Shown here: positions 13,501 to 26,100 of the stretch, in pieces
Position numbering within the stretch: position 1 is the first letter of the stretch
Layout of the letters: every line of letters starts with the position of its first letter
Origin: Cinnamomum chago
Lineage: Eukaryota > Streptophyta > Magnoliopsida > Laurales > Lauraceae
DNA length: 64,000 bases
Reading direction: 5' to 3'
Assembly (NCBI GenBank): GCA_038049695.1
Contig: CP142460.1
Coordinates: 41,772,501-41,836,500, forward strand
Position numbers and translations under genes: made by a program
Notes under the pieces: generated by a model
Databases searched by the model: none
What the model was told of the DNA's origin: nothing
What the model saw: the letters and a program-made list of their open reading frames with translations, nothing else

Positions 13501-16500
13501 GCAACATAGCCAAGCAATTACAAATACTCAGCAGAGTTTGGCCAAGCTGGAAGCACAAGTGGGTCAGATAGCTAATGCCTTAAGCAAGAGGGAGGATGGT
13601 AAGTTCCCAAGTCAGACTGAAATCAACCCTAAAAATCATGAGCATCTGAAGGCCATAACTACCGTCACCAAAGAGCCAGAGAAGGTCTACAGGAGAATGA
13701 GGTAGCATGGTACAACCATAGACACCAGCGTGAATGGGCCACATGAAAATCCGAAAACTGTAGACATTGAGCCACAAGACAGTGCAAGGAAAACTAAGAC
13801 TGATGTGAACCAAAAAAGTGACAAGAAGAGCATAGACACTGTGGCCACTCCTATTTAGGAAACAACTTCTATAGCGCAAGAGAGGGTCTATAAGCCAGTT
13901 CCACCTTACCCTCAGTGGCTGAGACAAGAGAACAAAAGTCAGTTCACGCAGGACATCTTCGAGACTCTAAGGAAGGTAGAGATTAACATTCCGCTGATTG
14001 ATGCTATCAAGCAGATACCCTCTTATGCTAAGTTTATCAAAGAGTCATGTACAAATAAGAGGAGATTAAGAGATCATGAAGAGGTCAAGTTAACTGAGGA
14101 AGTCAGTGCAGTTCTTTCAAGAAAGCTTCCTCCAAAGCTGAAGGACCTTGGGAGCTTTACTATACCTTGCAAGATAGGAGATCATATGTTTGAGAGACCC
14201 TTACTGGACTTGGGTTCCAGTATCAATTTGCTGCCATTTTCAGTCTATGAGTATTTGGGTTTGGGAGAGCTCAAACCAACTTCAATTACATTGCAATTGG
14301 CGGATAGGAGTGTGAAGCACCTAAGGGGCATTCTGGCGGACATTTTGGTAAAGGTAGGAGAATTCATATTACCTGCTGACTTTGTGGTATTGGACATGGA
14401 GAGTGTATCACTCACTGCCTCACCACCTTTCTATTATACTTGGCCGACCTTTCATGGCCACTGCGGGTTCAGAGATAGATGTACAGAAAGGCACAATTGA
14501 AATGAAGGTCAATGGGCAGAACATTGAGTTTAAAGTGTTCGAAGCTATGAAAATGCCTAGAGATGAAGATTGCTTTCAGATTGAGGTGATTGAGCAGGCT
14601 ATAGTAGAGGTGTTTCCAAGAGCACATGGGTGCAAGGAGGAGTTGGACACATGCATTCAGCAAGGCCTTATCAAATCTGAAACCATGCAAGATAGTGATG
14701 AATTGGAGGCATCACTTATGGGGATTGTAAATCAACTAGAAGTACTCCCCTCCACACCAAGCAAATATTCATATTCTTTTGAAATTCTTGGTTCTTCCAC
14801 AAAGCAACCCGTTCCTTCTGTTATAAAAGCACCTGAGTTAGAATTGAAGCCATTACCTGAACATCTCAAGTATCACTTCCCACTACCATTCATTGACCCC
14901 TTTGAAGTCACTCAGGTTTTTGGGCATGGAGCTATTGAGATCTATAATCCCAAGAATGGTAACAAGTTCAAAGTCAATGGAAATAGACTCAAGCCCTATT
15001 GGGAGCAGATTTTTGACAAGGATGTGGATGTGATTACATTCACAGATTTTCCTTCCACTTGATAGAGAAGTACAGTCCAGCTGAAGACTATAAAGCAAGC
15101 ACTACTGGGAGGTAGCCCAGATCTTTGAGGATGGCGATACAGAGCTGGCGATGTACTTCATATCCAGCTGAGTTCTTTTACCCTTTTCCTTGTCTTTCTA
15201 TTTTTTTCTATTATGTTTTTCGTGTTTCCTTCTTACTTTATTTTACAACATTGGGGACAATGTTTAGTTTACGTTTGGGGGGAGAGTCTTAGTTAGGATA
15301 GATTCAGAGTCATTTAAAAAAAAATTTAAAAAAAAATCGAAAATCACAAAAATATTTGGTTGTTTTTCTTTGAGTCATAGTTCCTTCCTACCACAATGAT
15401 GAAAAATGATGATTTGTCTTGTATGGTTCATTGAACTTAATTATGCTGGTTCTTTAAACACATTGAGCTATCACTGTGTGGATTACAATGCTGATATAGT
15501 CTTGAGGTTGAAAGCTCTTGCATAATTGAATGATTAGATGCTTTTGGTGAAAACTTGTGCAACCTAGTGAGATTTGAGCCTAAATGCTTATTCTTGAGAG
15601 GGTTATATGCTGAGTGATATGATCTTTCATTTCTTGATCTATATGATGCAATTGATTTCATTATCATTCTTTGATTACATGTTCTGAGTTTTATATGGAA
15701 AAACATGCTAGAACTCTCATTTTTATCCGATCGAAGCATATTTCGATTACACGAACCATAGGAGTTGATTTTAGGCCATGTTTGGCTAGTTTGTGCTTTT
15801 CTACCCATCCCCTTTCATGTTTTTCACTAGTTATCCATGTTGAGCCTTAATTAAGCCATTTCTTGCACCTATACCAACCCCTAAGTTTGGGGGAGTTACC
15901 TTACCAAATGAATGGCCTTACCTTATCTAAGGAAGTATAAAGATGAATTCAAGGTTTACTACAAAATGTGTGCAAGGCTTGAGAAAAAGAAAATAAAAGA
16001 AAGGTTGCCATTACCCTACATTTCCATAATTTCAAGTTGAAAAAAAAAAGAAAAAGAAAAAAAATACGAGAAAAAAAAATAAAAAAGAAAATAAAAAAAT
16101 AAAAAAGTACTAGAAAAAAAAAAGAAAAAGAATAAGGAGGAGGGTATATGTGTGACTCAAGGTGGAAATTCAAAATGCAAGCCTTAGCCGCCAAAATCAG
16201 AAGTGTATAAAGGAACCAAAAGTGTGATTTTATGCGAATTCCTTAGATCTTGTTATCCATTTCCTCTCATTCTTAACCCTTCACCCTAGCCCCATGATAA
16301 CCTATGTGTAAAAGTCCTAATTGATCCTAGGTGAAGTGTAGTCCCAGTGTGGAGATGAGATGGAATGGGAGCCTATGGAGTGTGATTTCATTTCAAGCAT
16401 GTGGTATTTTTCATGAGATCATTGTTTGTTCACTCTTAGCCAATTATTGAGTGTTTTTTATTGTGAGTGTATCCATGGTGAGGATTGAAGTTAAACTGAT

Positions 16501-19500
16501 TTGCAAAAATGATTGTTTGGTTGTGTGAGAGCCTAAACTAAAAGTTATGTTGGTATTGTTTTACACACGACCCTTTGAGCATGTGGATTGTGAACTGGTT
16601 GAGACTCTTGTTTCTTTAAATCATGTATTGATCAGACATCTCTGAGACCAATGGTGGAAGGATAAGTTTTATATTTTTAGTGTTTTAATTTTCTACCTTG
16701 TTTATTTTTTTTTTGTTTTGCTCGAGGACTAGCAAAAGGTAAGTTTGGGGGAATTTGACAAGTGCTTAATTATTTGTAATCTAAGCCCTATTATTCTGTT
16801 TATCCTATGCTAGTTCATGTTTATTTTATTTGATTTTACATAGTTTTTGTTAATTTTTATGCTAAGGTCAAAATGAGCAAAAAGAGAGTAATTAATGGGC
16901 GTGAATCCCAAAGAAGGACCAAGGTGGGTCCCATTCAAGATGTTTCAGATTCAAAGAAAACTTTCTAATTATATGGACAACTTACAATCCATATCAAAGA
17001 ACGAAAGAATTAGAGAGAAATTCTAATCAAAGAAGAAGAGCAAAAGAAAGAAAGAAGAGAAGAAAAAAAGAAGAAACCCATCCTAGGGTTACACGCCCAA
17101 AGGGGGTCCACATCTATTACAAATAGAAGAATTTCAGAAATTAGAAGTCTTATTCAAGTTAAAAGAGGAGTTCAAGAATGGAGAAAAACAAGGAGAGAAA
17201 GAAGGAAAATTTGGAGCAAGAGTTCAAGTCAAGATAGAAGTCCTAAAAGAGGGGTCCCACACTCATGTTACATGCACCAAATAGGGCCCACTTTTATGTC
17301 AAAAGTTCATATTTAATTCCTTGCAATTAATCTCAGATTTGTGGGTCCATGTGAATAAGTTTCTAGAAGATACAAGTAGGACTATATTTAGAAAGCTTGC
17401 TAATCAAGAAAAGAAGTCTCCTATTCTAATCTAATTAGGAAGCATACTTATAAAGAAAGATGGAGATCTAATCATACAAGGAGAGAAGCCTAAAAAGGAG
17501 GAGATTCTTTACAAAAGAGGGTTGTTGCAAGACTTACAAAAGAAAAAAAAAAAAAAAAAACCTAGCCACGTCCATCCCTAATACCAGCAATAAAACATCA
17601 AACGAACCATCCACCAATCAGCTACAATCATCCAAAATCCCTAGCAGCCATACAACACTATTGGGAGCACCTTTGGAGCATCTTTTGGAGAGCTTTCGGA
17701 GCCAGGAAAAGGGGAAAAAACTGCTGGCCATCCACTGCATCTTCATCATCTTCTAGTTTTCTTCTTATGACTCTATTTTATATTTTGCTTTCAAATCCAG
17801 ACATGAGTAGCTAATTTTTTTAGGGCTAGGGCGTAATTGAAACCCTAGCCTAGTTCTATGTAGTCTCTTTTGGCGTCTTTTAATTCAGATTTCAGTTTTA
17901 TTAGTAGAGATTCTAAACCATGTTTTCAATTGATGAGTTGTGTATATGCCATGCCAACCATGTGATGTTCAATTAATTTTAAGAGTAGCTAATTTAATTT
18001 TGATTGATGTTGATGTTAAGCATCTAGGGTTTAGAACCATGAATAATCTAAGTATATGCCATGCTTAGACTCATGCATTTATCTTTCCCATTGTTTTTAT
18101 GCATTATGTGTGTTTTGACTAGGACATATGCCATGCTTAGTTTTTGCATCATAATGAATAATTCATGTAGTATGCCACTCATGAATTGGGTTTAGGGGAA
18201 TAGTAATCTAGACGCATATGCCATGGTCTAGGTTGATAGTTGTCACTAATAAAATCTGATTTTTGATTAAAAGATAATAAGGGACATGCATAGGATTGGT
18301 TAGGGGAGTAGATGAAACCCTAGTTCATTCATTCTCATTGTTTTCAATTCTAATATTAGTTGTGTGTTTTAGATTAATTTCCATTTAGCTTTTGATACTT
18401 TAAATTACTGTTTTTAGTAGTTTAATTCAATCTTTCATCATTCAATTGTCTCTTTTAATATTCTAATTTTTAGTTAATTTTGACATTGTTTTATCAAAAG
18501 TCTTCGTGGTATCAACCTCGTACTTACAATTCACTACACTACATAGTGATCTTATGCGCTTGCGAGTTTTAATTGTGTGCATACTAGTAGCTTATTTCTA
18601 GGTTGCTTGGTGCATACCACCTACCATGTTCAGACGCGCTTCTATTTGCACAAAACTTCGCAAACACCTTCCTAACACTAATTCATACTCACTCACCCAC
18701 TCATGGTTCAAAATAGTGGCCACTACGTTGCATAGCGCCTGCATTATTGGTCGTAGCGGTTGAAGTCGTACGCTATTTTGAAATTAGCCGCACTACAGTC
18801 TAAAACCTAAAGAGCCAACCAATTTTAATTTAAAACATTGTTTTTCTTATTTCTTCTCCTCAATAGCCTTTCCTAAAATTGTCTTTACCCTAATATGGTT
18901 CCAAATCACTACAAAAACATAAGATTGGCTGCTACACAAGATTTGAAGATTTTTTTACCATTTAAAAAATTCACACCGCTACACCACTACGTATCTCTGT
19001 AACCACTAAATAGTGTTTTGCCACTGGCCTCTCCGCCCGCCGCAACCACTATTTTGATCCTTGCACCCCCTAATCCCGCTTAGTTAGCTCGTAGAGCAAT
19101 TACGTAACATAACTATGCAATTAGGGTCAAGGCCTTACACCTGTGATCGCAGGGAAGACCACTGGCTTTTTTGGATTTCTATCCATTATCCTATTCCGTA
19201 TACCCAAAACCATTCACGCCGAAACCCTCCTCTTTGTATAGCCCAACTCCCAAAACAGTCCAAACCTGTTTCAAGCACATCTGAATCCTTAAACTGCCAT
19301 TCGAACCTTCCAAACCATAACTAGCTAACTCTAGAACACACCCTAACTGTGTTCCAATCATAGTAGCCTGAAACCCTGACATCACCCAACTAAGATCCTC
19401 CCCATCATCAAATTCCTTTGCCCCCACCTTGCTATATTCCATCAACATCATCATCCATTCATCCCATTGCAATCCAAAGCCCTCAAACCATCAACGAACC

Positions 19501-22500
19501 ATCACCGACAGACCAATCTTCCTTTTAACACTTGGTTCGAACCCCAAACCCAGCCATCAAACCGAAACCATGTAATCCAACCTAAATCTCGAATCCCCAA
19601 ACCCCGATCACCACACCTAACCCATCACTGTACCATCAAGCTCATCACCAAATTAAAACCCGAAAGCTCCAACCTCTCTCACCTCCCTGTCAACCTTACC
19701 AACAAATCGACAGCCTTTGCACCCTCATCGGAAGCTCTAGGCCCAAATCGCTTCCAAACCCACAATCCCCGAAATTTCCAAGACAGCTGAACCCCACTCC
19801 CAGAGCCCAACCTTCCAAATTGACGTCAAAACCACTTGCAAAACCGAAGACAAAGATCAAGAAAGAAGAAGGGGTACCTAGTCTGTCTTCGCCGTCACCA
19901 TCTCCCATCGTAATTGCCAGCACTATTGACCATAGCCCTATGCCTTTCGTCTTTGCCAGAGACCACCTCCAGTGCCAATTGCCATTGCCATCGCCAGAGC
20001 ATGTTGCCATTGCCAAGCAATCGTCTTCACCAAGAGCCACTCTCCTCCTCCTCTCCATTGTCCATATAGTCGGTAGATATGCTTCATTCATCCTTTTAAT
20101 TCTTTTTCCTGCACTATAGTCGAGAAAGAGGAGAGGAGACTGTCAACGCCCACACGTTTTGGTGTTTCTGACGCATGTTAGGCCTAAGTTAAACCTTTTG
20201 TTGCAGGCTATTGTCTCCTCCACTAGTCTCAACAGATGTGAACGTGAAGAAAGAGGCACCTCCCAGCTCTCACCCTTACAAACAGTTTGGGTTAGACCCA
20301 CCTGACCCAACAGAAGTTATATTTTTTAGCTCAGTTGAAAATAAACATTGCGTAGAAGTTGACACAATGCTGAGACACTGAAATAAAGGGTGGGTCCAAT
20401 TTTGCCTATATATTCCTGATAGCTAGATCCACACAGAAGGTTAGTCCATTATTCAAACGAAATTAAATTTTATCCTTGCATTCAAGTCACCATGAGAATT
20501 TTTTGGAAACTCCAATGATATTCAAGGAATTTTGTATCAGCTTAAATATGGAGATTGGTATTTTGAGAATGAGTTCTACTTTGAACAATTTCTTAGTTTG
20601 AAGCAAGAAGACCTGATTGTTAATGAATATACCCACCAATTTTGAGAGTTGCAAGTTATATGTGAACTTGAGGAGAATTAGACACATGATTTCGTTAGTT
20701 ATATAAGAGGTTTGTAGTGGGACATCTTGGAGAATATGAATTGCTGCCAAACCAGTCAAGAAGCATACGTAAGAGCATTCCGTGTTGAGCATATATGCTT
20801 AAGTGGTCTCGCGTGAGGCAAGGTAAGCCTGGAGAAAGAAAGTTTCAACAAAGAACAAGGGCCTGTGTTTTAGAGACACATTTTGCTGGAGAGGATAATC
20901 CAATACTTGTCATTCGTTGACTTCTCATCATCAATGAGAAGGAAGACGGGTGGAGATAGGCTAAGAAATTCCAAAAACGAGTTGGAGTCAAAGGCGAGTG
21001 GAGACAAGCTAAGAAAGAGAAGTGGACATTGAAGGCTTTGATTAGGTTAGCAAGGAGAATGCTCATTCGATGGATCTAATCATAATTCCTCTTTTAGAAG
21101 AGCCAATTGGGCCGTCGGACGACAATTATATTATTCAGAAAGCATAAAAAAGAGCTAATAGTTGAAGTCCCCCACATTGATTTTATCTTCAATGATCGAT
21201 GATGGAAACTTGACGATTGTACTCAGATATGGAAGATTCTACGGTTGAAGTATCTAATGGGCAAATCACACATCCGAGCTAAATGCAGACATCAGAAGAA
21301 GCAATATCTTCAATTTACATGGCTGATAAGATCGAGTCAATCTTCCATGACATGTCAAAAGAATGAAGATCAAAAGAAAAATTAGAAGTTTGTGTGATTA
21401 ATTTTCTATCCAGGTGGACATTTACCAAACTTAGATGTTGAGTTCTCTCCAAGGAGGGGAGAACTAATGCCGGTTAGACCATAGGTCTACTCTGATGGTA
21501 AAACCGTCCGCTATCCGATGCTACTTGGATTGCTACTTCCGACTTTCAGTGCCTAAATCAAGATCTCTTTGAACATTACCAAGGAACTAACTCGGCGGAG
21601 TTGTGTTTTTCCAAGCCTGGGAGAGTTGATGTAGTACAGAGCAGGACCGAGTCAACTAGGCCGACCCATTGACCCATTGGGTTCAGCCCATAGGCTCAAT
21701 TTTGATTGTGAGCTACTATGGGATTCTAATTTTATCCCTATTCTAATTTTTCTGTTATTAGTATTGCTATTAGCTAGTTTCCTCTTTTGATTTGGTCTTC
21801 TTTCATAGTTAGGAAAGTCTCAGTGTCCAAGTAAGAGAGGGACGATCCTACTCCTCTATATATAGATGATTTTCCATTGTACTTGCTTATGCTTATTATT
21901 ATTATCAATCAATTTATCTCTGATTTTTATATTCAGTTATGGTGTTTACCATTATCATGAGTGTGCCCTAGTGGCTGAATCCATCTTTGATTTGGTCAAT
22001 CCCTCGGGAGGTTGATCTATTTTCGATCTCGAATCCGGGGCTGCATGCAACACATGTATACTAGTCCGTCAAGACATTTTGAATAAACTTTGAATTTTCG
22101 CTCCTCTCTTTTTGTGGATGTGTGTGCTTATTGGAGAGTGAAACCAAGGCACTACTGTGTGCTTTTTAGGCCCTTTGGTCCGAAGATGCCTCATGGAGAT
22201 GTCTTGTCTTTCTTTGGCTGCATTACAGCTGTAACAGACTTTTGAACTTGGCTGTCACAGTCTAGAAGAAGCTGAGGTGGTAAAAAAAAAAGAAAGGCTT
22301 AGAAGATGATGACAATCAACTGCATTGGTCTAGTGAACTGTACACTTGACTTTTGCAGTGATGAGGAAGAAGGAAAAGGAGAAGATGAAGAGAGATGAAG
22401 AGGAAGGGGAGGAAGATGGAGAAGATGATTGTGGATGGAGGAAGAAGTGATTTTAAAAGAGGAAAAGAGAGAAGAAAAAGGAATTATACAGTCAATTGTA

Positions 22501-23079
22501 ATGAGTGTTGGAAGAGTTCACCTTTTCTTTCTTTTTCTTTTCCAGGGTTTTTTTCCTTTCTCGAGAGCCTCTAAAAGAACCTAGCAACAAAAGAGGAAGA
22601 TAATGCACTCATGTGTGGATCGGTCATGTTATTTGATTAAAACTTTTTTAATTGGAAACTGTGAGGGGCTTAGGAGCATTGAGATGCTTATAGAAGCTAG
22701 CTTTCATCTAAATTCATGTTGTTAGTCACTGATCTTAAGGATGGTTTGGTCTTTACACATTGCATGGTTGTTTCTATTTTGGTACTAGGATAAACTATTT
22801 TGTCCTTTTGTTTATATCTCTTTGCTCAGATTTCATGGTAATGAGAACTTGTGTTTTGATCTTGGAGCACAGAAACACTAGGTGGAGGAGACTATCTATT
22901 TGCATTCCGAATGCTTATGGTGTTATTTCGCCGAGAGTTCTCATTTGGAGATTCAATGTATCTTTGGGAGGTATTCATTCAATATATTTAGAACTAAACC
23001 AAAATGAGGCAATTTACTCTTTCTTTAGCTTATTCTTCTTAAATTGATTAGTAGCTTTGTATGCATAGAAAATTTTCTC

Positions 23080-23117
<38 letters not shown>

Positions 23118-26100
23118 TCCTCCAAAACCCCAAGTTTCACCAGGTTTTTCTGTGACAATGCACTGGTCTGAATGGAGCGTAGAGTGCAGGTGCGCAGGAG
23201 AAAATCATCCTTGTGTACATGTTTTATGATTTTGTTAAATAGGCAATGAAATTTATTATAACAGAAAACATCACAACTCAAAAAGTTATAAAGATATTAC
23301 AACAGTAGAAAAAGTGAAACCATCATGATGATGGATCAAGAAAAGAAAATGCAAAAAAAAATAGAGAATCTAAGAAATTGGATCATAGTTGCTTTGGCAA
23401 AAAGAGAATATAAGAAATTGGATCAGAGTTGCTGTGGCTCAGCCATACCATTTTAACTTCTCTCATTCTATGAGCTATAAGTTTGAAAAAGAATTAACTT
23501 ACTGGGTGTTCAATGGAGCAACGCATCTATAGTCTATAGATGCTTTCTACACCCTTGTCCCATAATGAGAGAAATACTCAACAGGAGGAAGAATGTTGGG
23601 ATTCAGACTTTGAAAGTTCCATTTTGACAAAAAATTGTGGGAGGGCAGATCCCGACTTCACTTAAGTTGGGAGAAAAATCCATTTTTGCAGAAAACTTGG
23701 AATGGCGGATCCTGGCTGTTCTTGAATCTGCAATAAAACAGGTCCTAAAATGTAACTTTGCAGTTCACTCTTCTTTTCGCTTGTTCAAGCAAATTTTTTT
23801 TCTTTTATAAAAGATAAAATTTTATTTAACAAAAAGGCAGTCAAAAGCAAGACCCACCGAAAACTACAACGAACAAGCTAAAAAATCTTATACATCAAAA
23901 GAAATAGAAGTGCGTAAAACTTCTTCCCCAGCCAGACCATCCGCCATAGTATTAGCCTCTCTGAAAATATAATGGAAAGAACCACCCAACGGACTTGAAA
24001 TATCGTGTACCTCCACCCAATCAATTAGCCTCCATGGATGAATAGCTTTACCAGAGCCCCATTGGATTTAAGAAAAAGAATCACCTTCAAGGATAGGATT
24101 AAGAACTCCAATTCTACACAGCTCACAACACCCAATTAGAAGAGCAAACAACTCAGCTTCATTTGCATCATCGTTTGCATCAGGAGAATCCACTAGCCTT
24201 GAAAAGTTTCTAATAATAATCCCATTCCAATCTCTATTAACGCCACCAATCCCACCTCATTGAACACTTTGGACAAAACTCCCATCAAAGTTAAACTAAA
24301 AAATACCAGGAGGGGGGTGATTCCAAACTGGTCTTTGCACAATTCTAGAACGCCAACTTCCTGTTAACACAGCTGCCCAAGACCTATTAAGTTCTTCCAA
24401 AGAGCTATTAATAAAGTGCTTACTGTTACATACCATTCCGGCACAGTCCAAACAATGGACTCAACAACTTCCTCAGTAGATTTGCTCTTGTTAGTAAACA
24501 CTCTTATGTTCCTCTCCAATCACAATTTCCACACCGTAGCATAAACAACTAACTTCCACAAAATATTGCCACGAACAAACTTACTTCGTGAGCGCCATTG
24601 AAGAAAAAGATCTCCCACATTCTTAGGCATCACCCAGCTCATGTCAAAGAAATTTAACATAGCCATCCAAACTTTATAAGAAAATTGGCAATGAATTAAC
24701 AAACGATGCGCTTTTTCCTCTTCCTTTAAATACACAGGGCACCCATTTGCTAAAAAAACGCTTCCTTCTTCGAAACTTGTCTATAGTCAGAATTTTATGC
24801 TTTCTTGCCACCCAACAAAAAACCAAAATGCTTGGCGGAACATAGGGATCTCAAAACAATTGCCAACCTTTCCCTCTACTTGAATTTTCAGCCAAAACGA
24901 TTGCTCAAGTGATTATGCCGTCGGAATTCATGCACTCTTTCTCTAATAACTTTATTATAGATCTAGACGTCCTTTTGATGGCATCAGTAACCATATGTCA
25001 ATTTCCCCATCTCATGATGCATTGTTTTCTCATAAATGGATTGTGGTGTTTTCGCATACAGATGTATTTCTTCCATTCGACGTCGAAGTAGCTTACCTTC
25101 TTTCTTAGGCCATGTTTGGTATCTCTACTCTTCTTCTGACAGACCCAGTCAAAATACAGCCATTAAAAAAAGAGCCATACAAAGAAGAGGCTAAAATAAA
25201 AAAAAACATGTTTGGCAATGCACAAATCTATTTTAAATAGACCGTTTGGTATGCCCTTTATTTGCCTCTTTTTAGAGGGATTTGCCTCTTATTAGAAGGA
25301 TATTTATGTCATTATCTTATACTTTGACAAAACCTGCCAATAGAAATTTCTATTCAATGAAAAAACAACATTCCTTATCTAACCCACATCCAGAGCCCAG
25401 CTCAACAACTTTCTTCCCCTGAAAAACAAGCATTCCTGAATCCACAGCATGCTCCAGGAACAACATATCAATAAAAGTAGTATTAGTTAACTAATGCGTT
25501 AACATGGGCATGCTATACATTCAAGAAATGGAGTGAATGATGCATACTACAACATTGATACTGCTATTGCTACAGCACATGGCATTTCTAAACATGTTAA
25601 GCTTCTTTTACAAGTGGTATGTACGTATATATGTTGCTATGCCTAGATCCAGAGAACATCCATTTACACGTACAGATATAGCATGTGACTATGTGAGCAA
25701 TCTCATTACTAGAGTCTTGGCATTACAGCTCTCTTAAGAAGTCCCATCAGCACAGCTACTTCAAAGTGAGTCATGCATGAGATTTGACATCTAAGATCAA
25801 AAGCTGTGGCTACTGAAATGGAAGATTGGATGGTTCCATCTACCCCTTATATTTTGTGACCTGCATTCTTTAGCAACACAGGATTGAAGGCTTGGAGGGC
25901 CACAAACCATGACACCCACATCCACATGCCCCCACTGCTCTGAAACAGTCTCGAAGATTGCTGAAAATAAAACCAGTAACCAAGTGAAATCAACAGAATC
26001 ACCATGTAGCATCATCCATCAAACTGGGGTGGCTTTGGACATATTCAATGTTCAACATTCAATATTCAATAGAACCAACATGAACGCATTTAATATTCAA

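Larger units (their letters stand above)
10102..18619 (+). mobile_element. Athila-type Ty3 retrotransposon with pol deleted
   Basis: Large LTRs at 10102-11953 and 16756-18619 are flanked by a perfect 5-bp duplication CCTAC (10097-10101 and 18620-18624). The primer site TGGCGCCGTTGCCGGGGA at 11960-11977 complements the 3' end of tRNA-Asp, as in Athila elements. A polypurine tract (AGTTTGGGGGAA) precedes the 3' LTR. The internal region codes for decayed gag and protease, then jumps straight to the last residues of pol: RT, RNase H and most of integrase are missing. The element could only move with help from a relative. It inserted into the S1 LTR. Confidence 0.92.
6898..19139 (+). mobile_element. 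Probable long solo LTR S1, split by an Athila-type element and a MITE
   Basis: The left end TGTCACGCCCTCAGATCC starts 23 bp after the E1 primer site, where E1's own leader should continue. C-rich leader sequence like that of E2 resumes only after 19139. The proposed right end is ...GTCAAGGCCTTACA. Flanks TCTGT (6893-6897) and CCTGT (19140-19144) agree at 4 of 5. Subtracting the Athila element and the MITE leaves about 3.3 kb of non-coding sequence, within the size range of plant Ty3 LTRs. No internal coding region or second LTR was seen, hence solo. The family was not identified, and the ends are less certain than for the other elements. Confidence 0.5.
6461..22049 (+). mobile_element. Gag-only LTR retrotransposon E1 (Ty3-like, TR-GAG type), interrupted
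   Basis: Two related LTRs (6461-6872 and 21627-22049) start TGATG and share long blocks, including a CTATATATAGATGATTT TATA region and GAGTGTGCCCTAGTGGCTGA. The 5' LTR is followed by TGGTATTAGAGCTG at 6875, a near match to the initiator-Met tRNA primer site TGGTATCAGAGC. A purine stretch precedes the 3' LTR. Flanks ACACC (6456-6460) and ACACA (22050-22054) agree at 4 of 5 bases. Without the foreign insert the element is about 3.3 kb. Its only coding trace is a gag remnant (20490-20800), with no protease, RT or integrase. It sits in a RabGAP intron. Confidence 0.75.

Noticed and set aside
19528..19540. GGTTCGAACCCC resembling a tRNA B box
   Set aside because: No acceptor stem, A box or cloverleaf around it.
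22760..23047. 95-aa ORF over the RabGAP exon
   Set aside because: Different frame from the conserved [12 protein letters not shown] segment; no similarity of its own.
23044..23281. Proline-rich (plus) and glycine-rich (minus) ORFs
   Set aside because: Both are translations of the C33 homopolymer; no similarity outside it.
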